Assembly (NCBI GenBank): GCA_964369265.1
Contig: CAYJEV010000001.1
Span: 5,786-69,785, forward strand
DNA from: DAMCAP01 sp964369265
GTDB taxonomy: Bacteria > Bacillota > Clostridia > Oscillospirales > Ruminococcaceae
Length of the DNA: 64,000 nt
Reading direction: 5' to 3'
Below the pieces are notes generated by a model. That model saw only the letters and a list, made by a program, of their open reading frames with translations, did no database searches and was not told the DNA's origin. This document shows positions 9,719-18,219 of the stretch, in pieces. The position numbers and the translations under genes were made by a program. Position 1 is the stretch's first letter. The number at the start of each line of letters is the position of its first letter.

Positions 9719-10306
9719 ATGGAAAAAAAGCTAATTGTGGCAACAAAAAATCAAGGTAAGCTAAAAGAGTTTAAGAGAATACTAGAGCCGTTTGGTTTTA
9801 TTGTTAGTTCTATGGACGAGGCAGGATTTACTGCTGAAATTGAAGAAACTGGCACAACATTTGCAGAGAATGCAGTTATAAAATCTAAGGCAGTTTGGAA
9901 TGCCACAAAATGCTATACACTAGCTGATGATTCTGGCTTATGTATTGATGCATTAGACGGAGCGCCAGGAGTGTATTCTGCGAGATACATGGGAGAGGAC
10001 ACACCTTTCTCTGTTAAAATGAAAGGCATATTATCAGCGATGTCTACTCATTGTGACGATGATAGAGCTGCAAGATTTACTTGCGCACTCTCTTTCACAA
10101 CGCCAGAAGGGGAAACAAAAGTCTTTGAGGATAGCTGTGAGGGGAGAATTGGTTATCAACCTTTGGGAGATAATGGCTTTGGTTATGACCCTATCTTTAT
10201 GATAGGGGATAAAAGCTTTGCCGAGATAACAAATGAGCAGAAAGATGAAATTAGTCATAGAGGAAAGGCTGTTAGAGCTTTTTGTGATTATTTAAAAAGT
10301 TTTTAA
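9719..10306 (+). CDS. rdgB: XTP/dITP pyrophosphatase (RdgB/HAM1 family)
   Basis: House-cleaning nucleotide pyrophosphatase that hydrolyses dITP, XTP and ITP to monophosphates so that deaminated purines are not incorporated. The 195 residues begin with the family motif VATKNQGKLKEF and contain ADDSGLCIDALDGAPGVYSARYM (quoted in two parts: ADDSGLCIDALDG and APGVYSARYM), GFGYDPIF and a C-terminal SHRGKA. The length is typical. A GAGGGG ribosome-binding site precedes the ATG. It is the last gene of the run that includes smc and ftsY; a new promoter follows it. Confidence 0.95.
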   Translation: MEKKLIVATKNQGKLKEFKRILEPFGFIVSSMDEAGFTAEIEETGTTFAENAVIKSKAVWNATKCYTLADDSGLCIDALDGAPGVYSARYMGEDTPFSVKMKGILSAMSTHCDDDRAARFTCALSFTTPEGETKVFEDSCEGRIGYQPLGDNGFGYDPIFMIGDKSFAEITNEQKDEISHRGKAVRAFCDYLKSF

Positions 10307-10334
10307 TTGAATTTTTCTAAAACTTTGTTATAAT
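10307..10334 (+). promoter_or_regulatory. Sigma-A-type promoter for yhbY-nadD operon
   Basis: TTGAAT at 10307-10312, a 16-base spacer, then a perfect TATAAT at 10329-10334, in the 130-base gap after rdgB. It suggests that yhbY, nadD and the genes that follow form a separate transcription unit. Assigned by eye. Confidence 0.6.
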
Positions 10335-10407
10335 TAAATTATAAGTATATGGGTTAGTTGCTTGCATAAAATCTTTAATCAGATTAGTGTTGGCGGCTAA
10401 GAAAATG

Positions 10408-10425
10408 TAGTATGATAACATACTA
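10408..10425. repeat. 7-bp inverted repeat next to yhbY ribosome-binding site
   Basis: TAGTATG and CATACTA flank a 4-base centre (ATAA), ending only a few bases before the TGGAGG ribosome-binding site of yhbY. In RNA it would form a small hairpin beside the ribosome-binding site; in DNA it could be an operator. No function is known. Confidence 0.5.
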
Positions 10426-10436
10426 ATGGAGGACAA

Positions 10437-10733
10437 ATGGAATTAACATCAAAACAAAGAGCCTATTTAAGAGGGCTCGCAAACCCTATCGACACAATAC
10501 TGCAAATAGGTAAAAATCCTATTTCAGACGAACTAATAAAGCAGCTTGATGATGCTTTAACAGCAAGAGAGATTGTTAAGATAAAAGTGCTTAACAATTC
10601 TGAATACACAGCAAGAGAAGCATCTGATATTCTTTCAGAGGCAACAAAGAGCTGCCCAGTACAAGTTATTGGAACAAGATTTGTGTTATATCGCAGAAGA
10701 CCTAAGAATCCAACGATTGTGCTTCCTAAGTAA
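10437..10733 (+). CDS. yhbY: CRM-domain RNA-binding protein YhbY
   Basis: Small RNA-binding protein of the CRM family, associated with ribosome assembly. The 98 residues begin MELTSKQRAYLRGLANPI and include the GK-containing loop IGKNPIS and the TAREIVKIKVLNNS strand-helix characteristic of the fold, ending in the RRRPKNP basic tail. TGGAGG precedes the ATG. It is followed after 3 bases by nadD, its usual neighbour in Firmicutes. Confidence 0.93.
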   Translation: MELTSKQRAYLRGLANPIDTILQIGKNPISDELIKQLDDALTAREIVKIKVLNNSEYTAREASDILSEATKSCPVQVIGTRFVLYRRRPKNPTIVLPK

Positions 10734-10736
10734 GCA

Positions 10737-11879
10737 ATGAGAATAGGAATTTATGGTGGAAGCTTTAACCCTATTCATAATGGACATATTTCTATATTAA
10801 AGGAAGCGAAAGAAAAGCTATCTCTTGACAAAGTTATTATTATCCCAACAGCTATTCCGCCTCATAAAGAAAGCTCTGAAATGGTGTCAGCAGAAGACAG
10901 GATTAATATGATTAAGCTTGCAACTGCTGATATTGATTATATAGAGGTTTCTGATATTGAAATATCTCGTGGCGGAAAAAGCTATACTATAGATACTCTT
11001 TTAGATATCTGTACTAGAAATCACGATTATTTTCTTATCATGGGAACAGATATGTATAAAACATTTAAGTTGTGGTTTAGGTATGAGGAGATTATAGAGT
11101 TAGTAACTATAGTTTGCGCTGCAAGAAAGCAAGGGGACTATGAGGAGCTTTTAAAACTTAAGGAAGAATATGAATTTGATAGTATAGTCCTCAGCATCCC
11201 AATTGTTGATGTGTCTTCAACGGAAATTAGAGCTGGAACACATTTAGAGCTTGAAAGCCGGTTGGTAGAGGAATATATTGAACAAAATTCGCTTTATTCT
11301 TTTAAAAATACAACCTATGCTTATCCTTTAGAAGAATATAGAGCGATACTAAAAAGCAATCTAAAAAAGAGCAGATACATACATAGCCTCAACGTTGCAG
11401 AAGAAGCGAAAAGGCTTGCTAGCATTTATAAGGCTGATGAATATCTTTGTTATACTGCTGGCTTGCTTCATGATTTTACAAAATGTTTTGACGATGAATG
11501 GCATATTAGCATTTTAAAAAACACTGCTTATTGGCAGGATAGCATATTTAGAAAGCAAAAAGCCGTTTGGCATGGTTTTTCTGCAAGCGAATATTTAAAA
11601 AGTGAATTAAATATCCTAAACTGCGAAATACTAAATGCTATAAAGTATCATTCAACTGGTAGAAGAAATATGTCGCTTATTGAAAAGATAGTTTTTGTGG
11701 CAGATTTAACCTCTATAGACAGAGATTATCATGATGTTGCGATAGTAAGAGAGCTAGCTGGCAAGGATATTGACTTGGCAGTTCGCTATATATTAAAGTT
11801 TACTATTCAAAAGCTATTAAATAACGACACATCTTTGCTTTCTTTTACTATTGATGCATACAACAATTTAAGCATTTAG
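10737..11879 (+). CDS. nadD: Fused nicotinate-nucleotide adenylyltransferase NadD and YqeK-like HD hydrolase
   Basis: Two enzymes usually encoded side by side are one 380-residue protein. Residues about 1-195 are NadD, which adenylates nicotinate mononucleotide in NAD synthesis: the nucleotidyltransferase motif GGSFNPIHNGH at residues 7-17 and the C-terminal VSSTEIRAG motif. Residues about 200-380 match YqeK, an HD-family hydrolase of diadenosine tetraphosphate, with AGLLHDFTK carrying the HD pair and a later VFVADLTS segment. The frame is continuous with no internal ribosome-binding site noticed. The downstream order (LCP-like protein, rsfS) matches the usual nadD-yqeK-LCP-rsfS cluster. nadE lies 11 kb away. 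Confidence 0.93.
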   Translation: MRIGIYGGSFNPIHNGHISILKEAKEKLSLDKVIIIPTAIPPHKESSEMVSAEDRINMIKLATADIDYIEVSDIEISRGGKSYTIDTLLDICTRNHDYFLIMGTDMYKTFKLWFRYEEIIELVTIVCAARKQGDYEELLKLKEEYEFDSIVLSIPIVDVSSTEIRAGTHLELESRLVEEYIEQNSLYSFKNTTYAYPLEEYRAILKSNLKKSRYIHSLNVAEEAKRLASIYKADEYLCYTAGLLHDFTKCFDDEWHISILKNTAYWQDSIFRKQKAVWHGFSASEYLKSELNILNCEILNAIKYHSTGRRNMSLIEKIVFVADLTSIDRDYHDVAIVRELAGKDIDLAVRYILKFTIQKLLNNDTSLLSFTIDAYNNLSI

Positions 11880-11890
11880 TGGAGGCAAGT

Positions 11891-12472
11891 ATGGGAGGAT
11901 ATGCGATGAAGGGGAGTTTTTTATTATTATTAGCTGTTATAGGAATATCATCAGCTAGTATAAATGGCAATTATTTTTCAGAGATAACGAAGAGAGATCC
12001 AGAACTGGCGACAGATGTGGAGCATCAAGAGCAATTAACAGATGAGTTTGACGTTTTAGTTTTGTTGCCAAACAGAGGCTTTGTTGTAAGTATTGGTGAA
12101 AGCGATCAAGAAAATATTCTTGATGTTGTATCAGTGCCGTATAACACACTTCTTGGCACTGAAACATTAGCTGAAATTGAAAACTTAGAAGAATTAAAAG
12201 ATGAAATATCGGTTTTATTAAAGCTTAATATTGATAGATACTTTTATATTGAAACCGACGCTCTCATGCCTTACTACGAAAAATACGCTAACGGAGAACC
12301 TTTAGAGCAACTAACTGTGCTTACAGATATCTATAATTTAGCAAAAACAGACTTAACAATGAATGAATGTGTTACAATATTATTTTCTTTAGTTGAGAAA
12401 AACATTGTAATAGAAGATTTTATAGGAGAATATAAACTATACGAAGGTGAAACTGTGGTTGTACCTCAGTGA
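11891..12472 (+). CDS. Exported LCP-like protein, degenerate
   Basis: About 193 residues with an N-terminal hydrophobic signal or anchor (MKGSFLLLLAVIGISSAS after a short lead). It sits where many Firmicutes carry a LytR-CpsA-Psr (LCP) gene, between yqeK and rsfS. Two segments look like LCP blocks: ILDVVSVPYNTLL resembles the SIPRDT strand, and ISVLLKLNIDRYFYIETDAL resembles the region that normally reads LLGIPIDYYVxVDxxGF. The arginines that bind the lipid pyrophosphate are absent and the protein is short, so ligase activity is doubtful. The start is uncertain: GTG 11879, ATG 11891 (GGAGG 5 bases ahead) or ATG 11906 (GGGAGG 7 bases ahead). The family call is inference. Confidence 0.6.
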   Translation: MGGYAMKGSFLLLLAVIGISSASINGNYFSEITKRDPELATDVEHQEQLTDEFDVLVLLPNRGFVVSIGESDQENILDVVSVPYNTLLGTETLAEIENLEELKDEISVLLKLNIDRYFYIETDALMPYYEKYANGEPLEQLTVLTDIYNLAKTDLTMNECVTILFSLVEKNIVIEDFIGEYKLYEGETVVVPQ

Positions 12473-12494
12473 CCTTGATTTGGAGGAAGAAATA

Positions 12495-12839
12495 ATGACA
12501 GCACTTGAAAAAGCAACCTTTATTGCAAAGCTACTTGATGAAAAGAAGGGCGATGATGTAAAGGTATTAGAAATAACAGATAAGACAAGCATTGGAGATT
12601 ACTTTGTTATCGCAACAGGTACTAGCAACACACATGTTAGAGCTCTTAGTGATGAAGTTGATGAAATGTTATCAAGAAAGGGAATAGAGCCATCAAGAAG
12701 AGAAGGCTATCAAACTCAAACTTGGATTTTATTAGATTACAATGACGTAATAGTTCATGTATTTGATAAAGAAGCAAGAGAGTTCTATTCACTAGATCGC
12801 CTATGGGCAGATGCGCCTGAAATTGATATTGAACTTTAA
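12495..12839 (+). CDS. rsfS: Ribosomal silencing factor RsfS
   Basis: Binds ribosomal protein uL14 and blocks subunit joining when nutrients are short. The 114-residue product has the core [19 protein letters not shown] and [20 protein letters not shown], ending at the usual YSLDRLW block. ATG 12495 is chosen over the longer open frame because GGAGG at 12482-12486 is correctly spaced and the protein then has family length. The gap to leuS is 26 bases. Confidence 0.95.
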   Translation: MTALEKATFIAKLLDEKKGDDVKVLEITDKTSIGDYFVIATGTSNTHVRALSDEVDEMLSRKGIEPSRREGYQTQTWILLDYNDVIVHVFDKEAREFYSLDRLWADAPEIDIEL

Positions 12840-12865
12840 TTTTACACATTAAGGAGCGAACTGTA

Positions 12866-15271
12866 ATGGTTTATAATTATAAAGATATTGAAAAAAAGTG
12901 GCAAAAGATTTGGGACGATAACAATACTTTTGCAACCAGCGACGACTATAGCAAAAAGAAATTTTATGCTCTTGTTGAATTCCCATACCCTTCAGGCGCG
13001 GGGCTTCATGTTGGTCATCCACGTTCATACACTGCATTAGATATTGTTAGTAGAAAGCGCCGTCTTGAAGGGTATAATGTGTTATATCCAATGGGTTGGG
13101 ATGCTTTTGGACTTCCAACGGAAAACTTTGCAATTAAGCACCATATTCACCCTGAAATTGTAACAAGAGATAATGTTGCTCGCTTTAAAGAACAGCTAAA
13201 GAGCCTTGGTCTATCCTTTGACTGGAATAGAGAGATTAACACAACTGATGTTAACTACTATAAGTGGACACAGTGGATATTCCTTCAACTATTCAAAAAA
13301 GACTTAGCATATAAGAAACAAATGCCTGTTAACTGGTGTACATCTTGTAAGGTAGTACTTGCAAATGAAGAGGTAGTTAATGGTTGTTGTGAGCGTTGTG
13401 GTTCTGAAGTAATTCGCAAGGTAAAAGAACAATGGATGCTTAAAATCACAGAATATGCTGATAGACTAATTAACGATATTGATACAGTTGATTTTATTGA
13501 AAGAGTTAAAACTCAGCAAGTTAACTGGATTGGTCGCTCTATCGGTGCAGAAGTTAAGTTTGATACAACTGCTGGCGATGTGTTAGAAGTGTTTACAACT
13601 CGCCCAGACACACTTTATGGAGCTACATATATGGTTATTTCTCCAGAGCATCCATATGTGGAAAACTGGGCTGACAAGCTATCAAATATTGAAGAGATCA
13701 GAAACTATAGAACAGAAGCATCTAAAAAGACTGATTTTGAGCGCTCTGAAATGAACAAAGACAAAACTGGTGTTAAGCTTGAGGGCGTTGTGGCAATAAA
13801 TCCACTAAGCGGCAAAGAAATACCAATCTTCGTTTCAGACTATGTGCTAATGACATATGGTACTGGTGCAATAATGGCAGTGCCAGCTCATGACACTCGT
13901 GACTGGGAGTTTGCTAAAAAGTTTAATCTTCCTATTATCGAAGTTGTTAAGGGTGGAAATGTACAAGAAGAAGCCTTCACTGATTGTGAAACAGGCGTTA
14001 TAGTTAACTCAGAGATTATTGATGGTCTATCTGTTGCAGAAGCAAAAGAAAAGATTATTAAATACCTTGAGGATAAGGAAATTGGCAAGTCTAAGGTTAA
14101 TTACAAGCTTCGTGACTGGGTATTCTCAAGACAACGTTATTGGGGAGAGCCTATTCCAATCATCAACTGCCCAAAATGCGGACATGTACCATTAGAAGAA
14201 GCTGATCTTCCGCTAATGTTGCCTGAGGTTGAGAGTTATGAGCCTACAAGCGATGGTCAATCTCCGCTAGCTGCTCTTGATGAGTGGGTTAATGTAACTT
14301 GCCCTTGTTGTGGAGGGGAAGCGAAGAGGGAAACTGACACAATGCCTCAATGGGCTGGTTCATCTTGGTACTTCCTAAGATATACTGATCCATCTAATGA
14401 TATGGCATTAGCTGCAAAAGAAGCTCTTGAGTACTGGATGCCTGTCGATTGGTATAACGGAGGAATGGAGCATACAACCCTTCACTTATTATACTCTCGT
14501 TTCTGGCATAAGTTTTTATACGACATTGGCGTTGTTAACACAAGCGAGCCATATGCTAAGCGCACAAGCCATGGTATGATACTTGGCGAGAATGGCGAGA
14601 AGATGTCAAAATCAAGGGGCAATGTAGTTAACCCTGACGATATAATCTCTGCTTATGGTGCAGATACAATGCGTCTATATGAGATGTTTATTGGAGATTT
14701 TGAAAAGTCTGCTCCATGGAACACATCCTCTATTAAGGGTTGTAAGAGATTCCTTGATAGAATGGCTGGTCTAACTGAGATGATTAGCAAAGACAGCTCT
14801 TTAACTGATAAGCTTGTTGTTCCTATGAACAAAACTATTAAGAAGGTTACAGAAGATATTGAGAGCATGAAGTTCAACACAGCTATTGCAGCTATGATGG
14901 CTTTGATCAATGATGTGACTGAGGTTGGTGCTATCTCAAAAGAGCAGTTACTAACTTTTATCACTATTCTTAACCCATTTGCACCACACATCACAGAAGA
15001 AATGTGGGAGGTAGTCGGAGGCAAGGGAATGCTGAACCAAACTGCATGGCCAACATTTGACCCTAGTAAGTGTGTTGACGATTCAGTTGAGATAGCTGTT
15101 CAAGTTAATGGTAAAATCAAAGGGAGAATTGTAATCCCAACAGGAGCTGAAGAAGCTGTTGCTTTAGAGGCTTGTTACAATAATAGCGACATATCTGTTC
15201 ATTTAGAGGGCAAGAACATAATAAAGAAAATTTATGTTCCAAATAAGCTAATGAACTTTGTTGTTAAATAG
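12866..15271 (+). CDS. leuS: Leucyl-tRNA synthetase
   Basis: Class Ia synthetase charging tRNA-Leu. The 801 residues include the HIGH-type motif HVGH (residues 48-51), the editing domain with [20 protein letters not shown], and the KMSKS motif at about residue 578. Length and layout are of the bacterial type. AAGGAG lies ahead of the ATG. It appears to be the last gene of the yhbY operon, being followed by a strong terminator. Confidence 0.97.
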   Translation: MVYNYKDIEKKWQKIWDDNNTFATSDDYSKKKFYALVEFPYPSGAGLHVGHPRSYTALDIVSRKRRLEGYNVLYPMGWDAFGLPTENFAIKHHIHPEIVTRDNVARFKEQLKSLGLSFDWNREINTTDVNYYKWTQWIFLQLFKKDLAYKKQMPVNWCTSCKVVLANEEVVNGCCERCGSEVIRKVKEQWMLKITEYADRLINDIDTVDFIERVKTQQVNWIGRSIGAEVKFDTTAGDVLEVFTTRPDTLYGATYMVISPEHPYVENWADKLSNIEEIRNYRTEASKKTDFERSEMNKDKTGVKLEGVVAINPLSGKEIPIFVSDYVLMTYGTGAIMAVPAHDTRDWEFAKKFNLPIIEVVKGGNVQEEAFTDCETGVIVNSEIIDGLSVAEAKEKIIKYLEDKEIGKSKVNYKLRDWVFSRQRYWGEPIPIINCPKCGHVPLEEADLPLMLPEVESYEPTSDGQSPLAALDEWVNVTCPCCGGEAKRETDTMPQWAGSSWYFLRYTDPSNDMALAAKEALEYWMPVDWYNGGMEHTTLHLLYSRFWHKFLYDIGVVNTSEPYAKRTSHGMILGENGEKMSKSRGNVVNPDDIISAYGADTMRLYEMFIGDFEKSAPWNTSSIKGCKRFLDRMAGLTEMISKDSSLTDKLVVPMNKTIKKVTEDIESMKFNTAIAAMMALINDVTEVGAISKEQLLTFITILNPFAPHITEEMWEVVGGKGMLNQTAWPTFDPSKCVDDSVEIAVQVNGKIKGRIVIPTGAEEAVALEACYNNSDISVHLEGKNIIKKIYVPNKLMNFVVK

Positions 15272-15289
15272 AAGAATAGTTAGTGTGAT

Positions 15290-15330
15290 AGGAGCTTTGT
15301 ACAGTTTAATATGTGCAAGGCTCCTTTTTT
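15290..15330 (+). terminator. Rho-independent terminator after leuS
   Basis: AGGAGCTTTGTACA pairs with TGTGCAAGGCTCCT (14 base pairs, two of them G-U) around an 8-base loop, followed directly by a run of T. It separates leuS from the purF unit. Confidence 0.9.
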
Positions 15331-15381
15331 CAAAACAACCAAAGTATTAGTGTGCTAAAAAAAATAAAGTATATTTTTCCC

Positions 15382-15410
15382 TTGACATGTAGAATAAAGT
15401 ATAGTATAAT
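15382..15410 (+). promoter_or_regulatory. Consensus sigma-A promoter upstream of the purF leader/ncRNA
   Basis: Perfect TTGACA (15382-15387), 17-base spacer and perfect TATAAT (15405-15410). It is the strongest promoter match noticed in the window, and predicts a start near 15417, about 300 bases before the purF start codon. Confidence 0.85.
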
Positions 15411-15416
15411 ATGCCG

Positions 15417-15637
15417 AATGGATAGAGGAAATACACTATTTTGTCGATAGTGTTTTGTGCAATTTGATAATATTGCCCTATCCAAAGCTACTGATTTATA
15501 TAAAATGTCTATTTGCTCAATTGTCGCAAAGCGGCGAGAGCAAGAGCCTAAAAATCGCCATGCGAGGATTATATATATATTCGTAGTAACTAATAGCTTA
15601 GCTTAAAAATATTCTCATTTGAGTTAATATTTTTTTG
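15417..15637 (+). ncRNA. Structured leader or small RNA upstream of purF (class not recognised)
   Basis: About 220 bases between a consensus promoter and a terminator-like stem. The 5' half folds as a three-way junction: TGGATAG/CTATCCA (15419-15425 with 15478-15484) encloses hairpins ACACTAT/ATAGTGT (15433-15453) and GCAAT/ATTGC (15459-15476). The 3' half can form either of two mutually exclusive stems. One is TCGCA/TGCGA plus GGCGA/TCGCC (15524-15565); the other is TTGCTC/GAGCAA (15513-15543) around TCGC/GCGA. The last stem is AAAAATATT/AATATTTTT at 15605-15634 followed by T. It matched no riboswitch, T-box, 6S RNA or PyrR site that I could recall. It may be an attenuating leader or an independent RNA, since a second promoter overlaps its end. 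Confidence 0.55.
15605..15637 (+). terminator. AT-rich terminator-like stem before purF
   Basis: AAAAATATT pairs with AATATTTTT over an inner CTC/GAG stem with an ATTT loop, ending in a T run. It could end the upstream RNA or serve as an attenuator for purF. The stem is all A-T outside, so its strength is modest. Confidence 0.6.
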
Positions 15638-15662
15638 ATAGTATTATAAACACGTTTATAAT
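15635..15662 (+). promoter_or_regulatory. Second promoter for purF
   Basis: TTGATA at 15635-15640, a 16-base spacer, and TATAAT at 15657-15662. The -35 overlaps the T run of the preceding terminator-like stem, and the -10 lies inside a 22-bp palindrome. It would allow purF expression independent of the upstream RNA. Confidence 0.6.
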
Positions 15663-15663
15663 A
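15642..15663. promoter_or_regulatory. 22-bp palindrome overlapping the purF -10 (candidate operator)
   Basis: Arms TATTATAAAC and GTTTATAATA, perfectly complementary over 10 bases with a 2-base AC centre. It covers the spacer and the -10 element of the second purF promoter, which is where a repressor would act. It is not the classical Bacillus PurBox. The protein that binds it is unknown. Confidence 0.6.
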
Positions 15664-15723
15664 TAAGTGGTGAAGTTTTGTTTTAGCTAAAGAGTTGTGA
15701 TGATGCAGAAGGAGAGTAAGTGT

Positions 15724-17127
15724 ATGAAATTCAGCGATAAGTTACAAGAAGAATGTGCAGTTTTTGGTGTTAGCATTAAAACTGCCGAAGCAGCAGGCGT
15801 TATTTATAATGGCTTGCTTGCGCTTCAACATCGAGGGCAAGAGGGATGTGGTATTGCAGTTGTAAATGACAACAATATCATTTGCCAAAAAGATGTTGGT
15901 TTAGTTAGTGAGGTGTTCGATGGCGAAAATCTTTCTAGCATTCCAGCAAGCCGTGTTGCAATAGGCCATAATAGATATTCAACAACTGGTGGTAACAATG
16001 AATGTAATGTTCAGCCATTTATAACTGAATATCTAACTGGCAGAATAGCAACAGCGCATAATGGTAATGTTACTAACGCTAAGTTTATTAAAGACGGATT
16101 AAAATCCTTTGGTGTTAACTTTTCAGCTAGCTCAGATAGTGAGGTTGTTTCTTCTCTTATAGCTTACTACATAATGAAGCTTGGCGACGAGCTTGAGGGA
16201 GTTATTAAAGCTGCATCACTTTTAGAAGGTGCATTCAGCTTAATAGTTATGTGCGGAAATGGCAAGATTATTGCTGTTAGAGATGGTAATGGTTATAGAC
16301 CACTATGTATTGGACAGAATAAGAATGGTTATGCTGTTAGCTCAGAAAGCTGCGGACTAGATAGCTGTGGCTTTACTTTAGTGAGAGATGTTCTTCCTGG
16401 TGAGGCTGTTGTAATAGAAGATGGCGAGATTACAGAAAGCAAAGTTGTGCTTGAAGCAGAAAAAGGCGCTGGGCTTTGTATCTTTGAGTATGTATACTTT
16501 GCTCGCCCTGACAGCACAATAGATGGGCTTAGTGTATATGAGTCAAGATTTAACATGGGCGCAATCCTTGCAAAAGAACATCCAGTTGTTGCTGATGTTG
16601 TATGTGGTGTGCCAGACTCAGGACTTGAGGCAGCTATTGGTTATAGCGAACAGAGCAAAATTCCGCTAACTTCTGGTTTTGTTAAGAATAGATATATAGG
16701 CAGAAGCTTTATTTATCCAACACAGGCTCAAAGAGAGAATGCAGTTAGATTAAAGCTTAATCCTTTAGCTTATAATGTAAAAGGTAAAAGAGTTGTTTTG
16801 GTTGACGATTCAATTGTTAGAGGAACAACATCAAAGAAAATAGTACAAGCTCTTAAAAATGCTGGAGCAACTGAGGTTCATTTAAGAATTTCAGCGCCTC
16901 CATTTAAATACACTTGTAATTATGGAACTGATATAGACAATGAAGAAAGCTTAATTGCAAATAGAATGACCATAGACGAGATAACAAAAGAAATTGGTGC
17001 AGACAGCTTAGGTTATATAAGTGTTGATGGACTAAAAGATGCATGTCAAAAAAGCAGTTGTAAGTTCTGTACAAAGTGCTTTACTGGTAATATAAACAAG
17101 CAACGTAAAAGCGAATTGGAGGGGTAA
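15724..17127 (+). CDS. purF: Amidophosphoribosyltransferase PurF
   Basis: Commits PRPP to purine synthesis by transferring the glutamine amide nitrogen to give phosphoribosylamine. With ATG 15724 the product has 467 residues, and Cys11 in EECAVFGV is the residue expected to become the N-terminal nucleophile after removal of a 10-residue propeptide. The GHNRYSTTG block is in the glutaminase half; the PRPP-binding motif VVLVDDSIVRGTTSKK is in the transferase half. C-terminal cysteines (SSCKFCTKC) fit the iron-sulfur form known from Bacillus. ATG 15724 is chosen because AAGGAG at 15709-15714 precedes it; the open frame starts 27 bases earlier. carA follows after 3 bases. Confidence 0.96.
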   Translation: MKFSDKLQEECAVFGVSIKTAEAAGVIYNGLLALQHRGQEGCGIAVVNDNNIICQKDVGLVSEVFDGENLSSIPASRVAIGHNRYSTTGGNNECNVQPFITEYLTGRIATAHNGNVTNAKFIKDGLKSFGVNFSASSDSEVVSSLIAYYIMKLGDELEGVIKAASLLEGAFSLIVMCGNGKIIAVRDGNGYRPLCIGQNKNGYAVSSESCGLDSCGFTLVRDVLPGEAVVIEDGEITESKVVLEAEKGAGLCIFEYVYFARPDSTIDGLSVYESRFNMGAILAKEHPVVADVVCGVPDSGLEAAIGYSEQSKIPLTSGFVKNRYIGRSFIYPTQAQRENAVRLKLNPLAYNVKGKRVVLVDDSIVRGTTSKKIVQALKNAGATEVHLRISAPPFKYTCNYGTDIDNEESLIANRMTIDEITKEIGADSLGYISVDGLKDACQKSSCKFCTKCFTGNINKQRKSELEG

Positions 17128-17130
17128 AAT

Positions 17131-18219
17131 ATGTCACAAAAAGCTTATTTAGTGCTAGAAAATGGGATGGTTTTTGAAGGTAATTCCTTAGGAGCTGTCG
17201 GAGAGGTTATTGGTGAAATAGTTTTCACAACAGGCATGACTGGTTATCTTGAAACTCTAACTGACAAGAGTTACTATGGTCAAATCATAACACAAACTTT
17301 TCCTTTAATAGGGAACTATGGTGTAATTCCTGATGTTTTTGAAGCAAAAAAGATATCAGCAAGGGGTTACATTGTAAAACACGCATGTGAAGATCCTTCA
17401 AACTTTAGATGCGAGGGCGACTTAGACTCTTGGTTAAAATCACAAAACATCATCGGTATTAGTGGAATTGATACAAGGCAGCTAACTAAAATTCTTCGTG
17501 AACAAGGAACAATGAATGGAGTTATCACAACTAATCCTGACAAAGTAGACATGGAAGCTGTTAAGGCATATACAATTGTAGATGCAGTTAAAAGCGTTTC
17601 TGTAACTGAAGAAGTCGTGGTAAATCCAGAGGGTGAGTATTCTGTTGCTTTATTTGACTATGGCTATAAAGAGAATATTCTGCGCTCCTTAGTATCAAGA
17701 GGCTGTAAAGTTACAATTCTTCCATACAACACATCACCAGAGAGAGTTAAGGCTTTGAACCTAGACGGAATTATGTTAAGTAATGGCCCTGGAGATCCAG
17801 CAGAAAACGTTGAGGTTATTGAAAACCTAAAAACTATAACTAAAATGGGTATTCCTATTTTTGGTATATGCTTAGGTCATCAGCTATTAGCTCTGCAAGC
17901 AGGCTTTAAAACTGGCAAGCTAAAGTATGGTCATCGTGGAGGAAACCAACCAGCTAAAGACCTAGACACAGGCAGAACTTATATCACAAGCCAAAATCAT
18001 GGTTATGCAGTTGAAGATGATACTATTGATGAGAGCGTTGCAAGACTATGGATGATAAATGTAAATGACAACACTTGCGAGGGTATTAGATATAAAGAAG
18101 GCTCTATTTTCTCTGTGCAATACCATCCAGAAGGCTGCTGCGGACCTCAAGACACAGGACATTTATTTGACGAATTTATAAAGGAGATAAAGAATTATGC
18201 CGCTATTAAAAACAATTAA
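17131..18219 (+). CDS. carA: Carbamoyl-phosphate synthase small subunit
   Basis: Glutaminase subunit that feeds ammonia to CarB for carbamoyl phosphate, used in pyrimidine and arginine synthesis. The 362 residues begin with the family block YLVLENGMVFEGNSLGA and TTGMTGYLETLTD. The C-terminal class I amidotransferase domain has the nucleophile Cys247 in GICLGHQLLA and the His-Glu pair in QYHPEG. GGAGG lies ahead of the ATG. It begins 3 bases after purF and overlaps carB by 23 bases, so all three are expected to be on one transcript. That pairing of a purine gene with carAB is not the usual pyr or arg operon context. Confidence 0.96.
   Translation: MSQKAYLVLENGMVFEGNSLGAVGEVIGEIVFTTGMTGYLETLTDKSYYGQIITQTFPLIGNYGVIPDVFEAKKISARGYIVKHACEDPSNFRCEGDLDSWLKSQNIIGISGIDTRQLTKILREQGTMNGVITTNPDKVDMEAVKAYTIVDAVKSVSVTEEVVVNPEGEYSVALFDYGYKENILRSLVSRGCKVTILPYNTSPERVKALNLDGIMLSNGPGDPAENVEVIENLKTITKMGIPIFGICLGHQLLALQAGFKTGKLKYGHRGGNQPAKDLDTGRTYITSQNHGYAVEDDTIDESVARLWMINVNDNTCEGIRYKEGSIFSVQYHPEGCCGPQDTGHLFDEFIKEIKNYAAIKNN

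Noticed and set aside
15513..15570. c-di-GMP-I riboswitch suggested by GCAAAGC and GCCTAA strings
   Set aside because: The upstream half of the aptamer and its receptor/tetraloop are absent and the spacing is wrong; the strings are probably coincidental.
15417..15637. 6S RNA, T-box, purine or PRPP riboswitch identity for the purF leader
   Set aside because: None of the conserved sequence cores of these classes was found by eye; left as unclassified.
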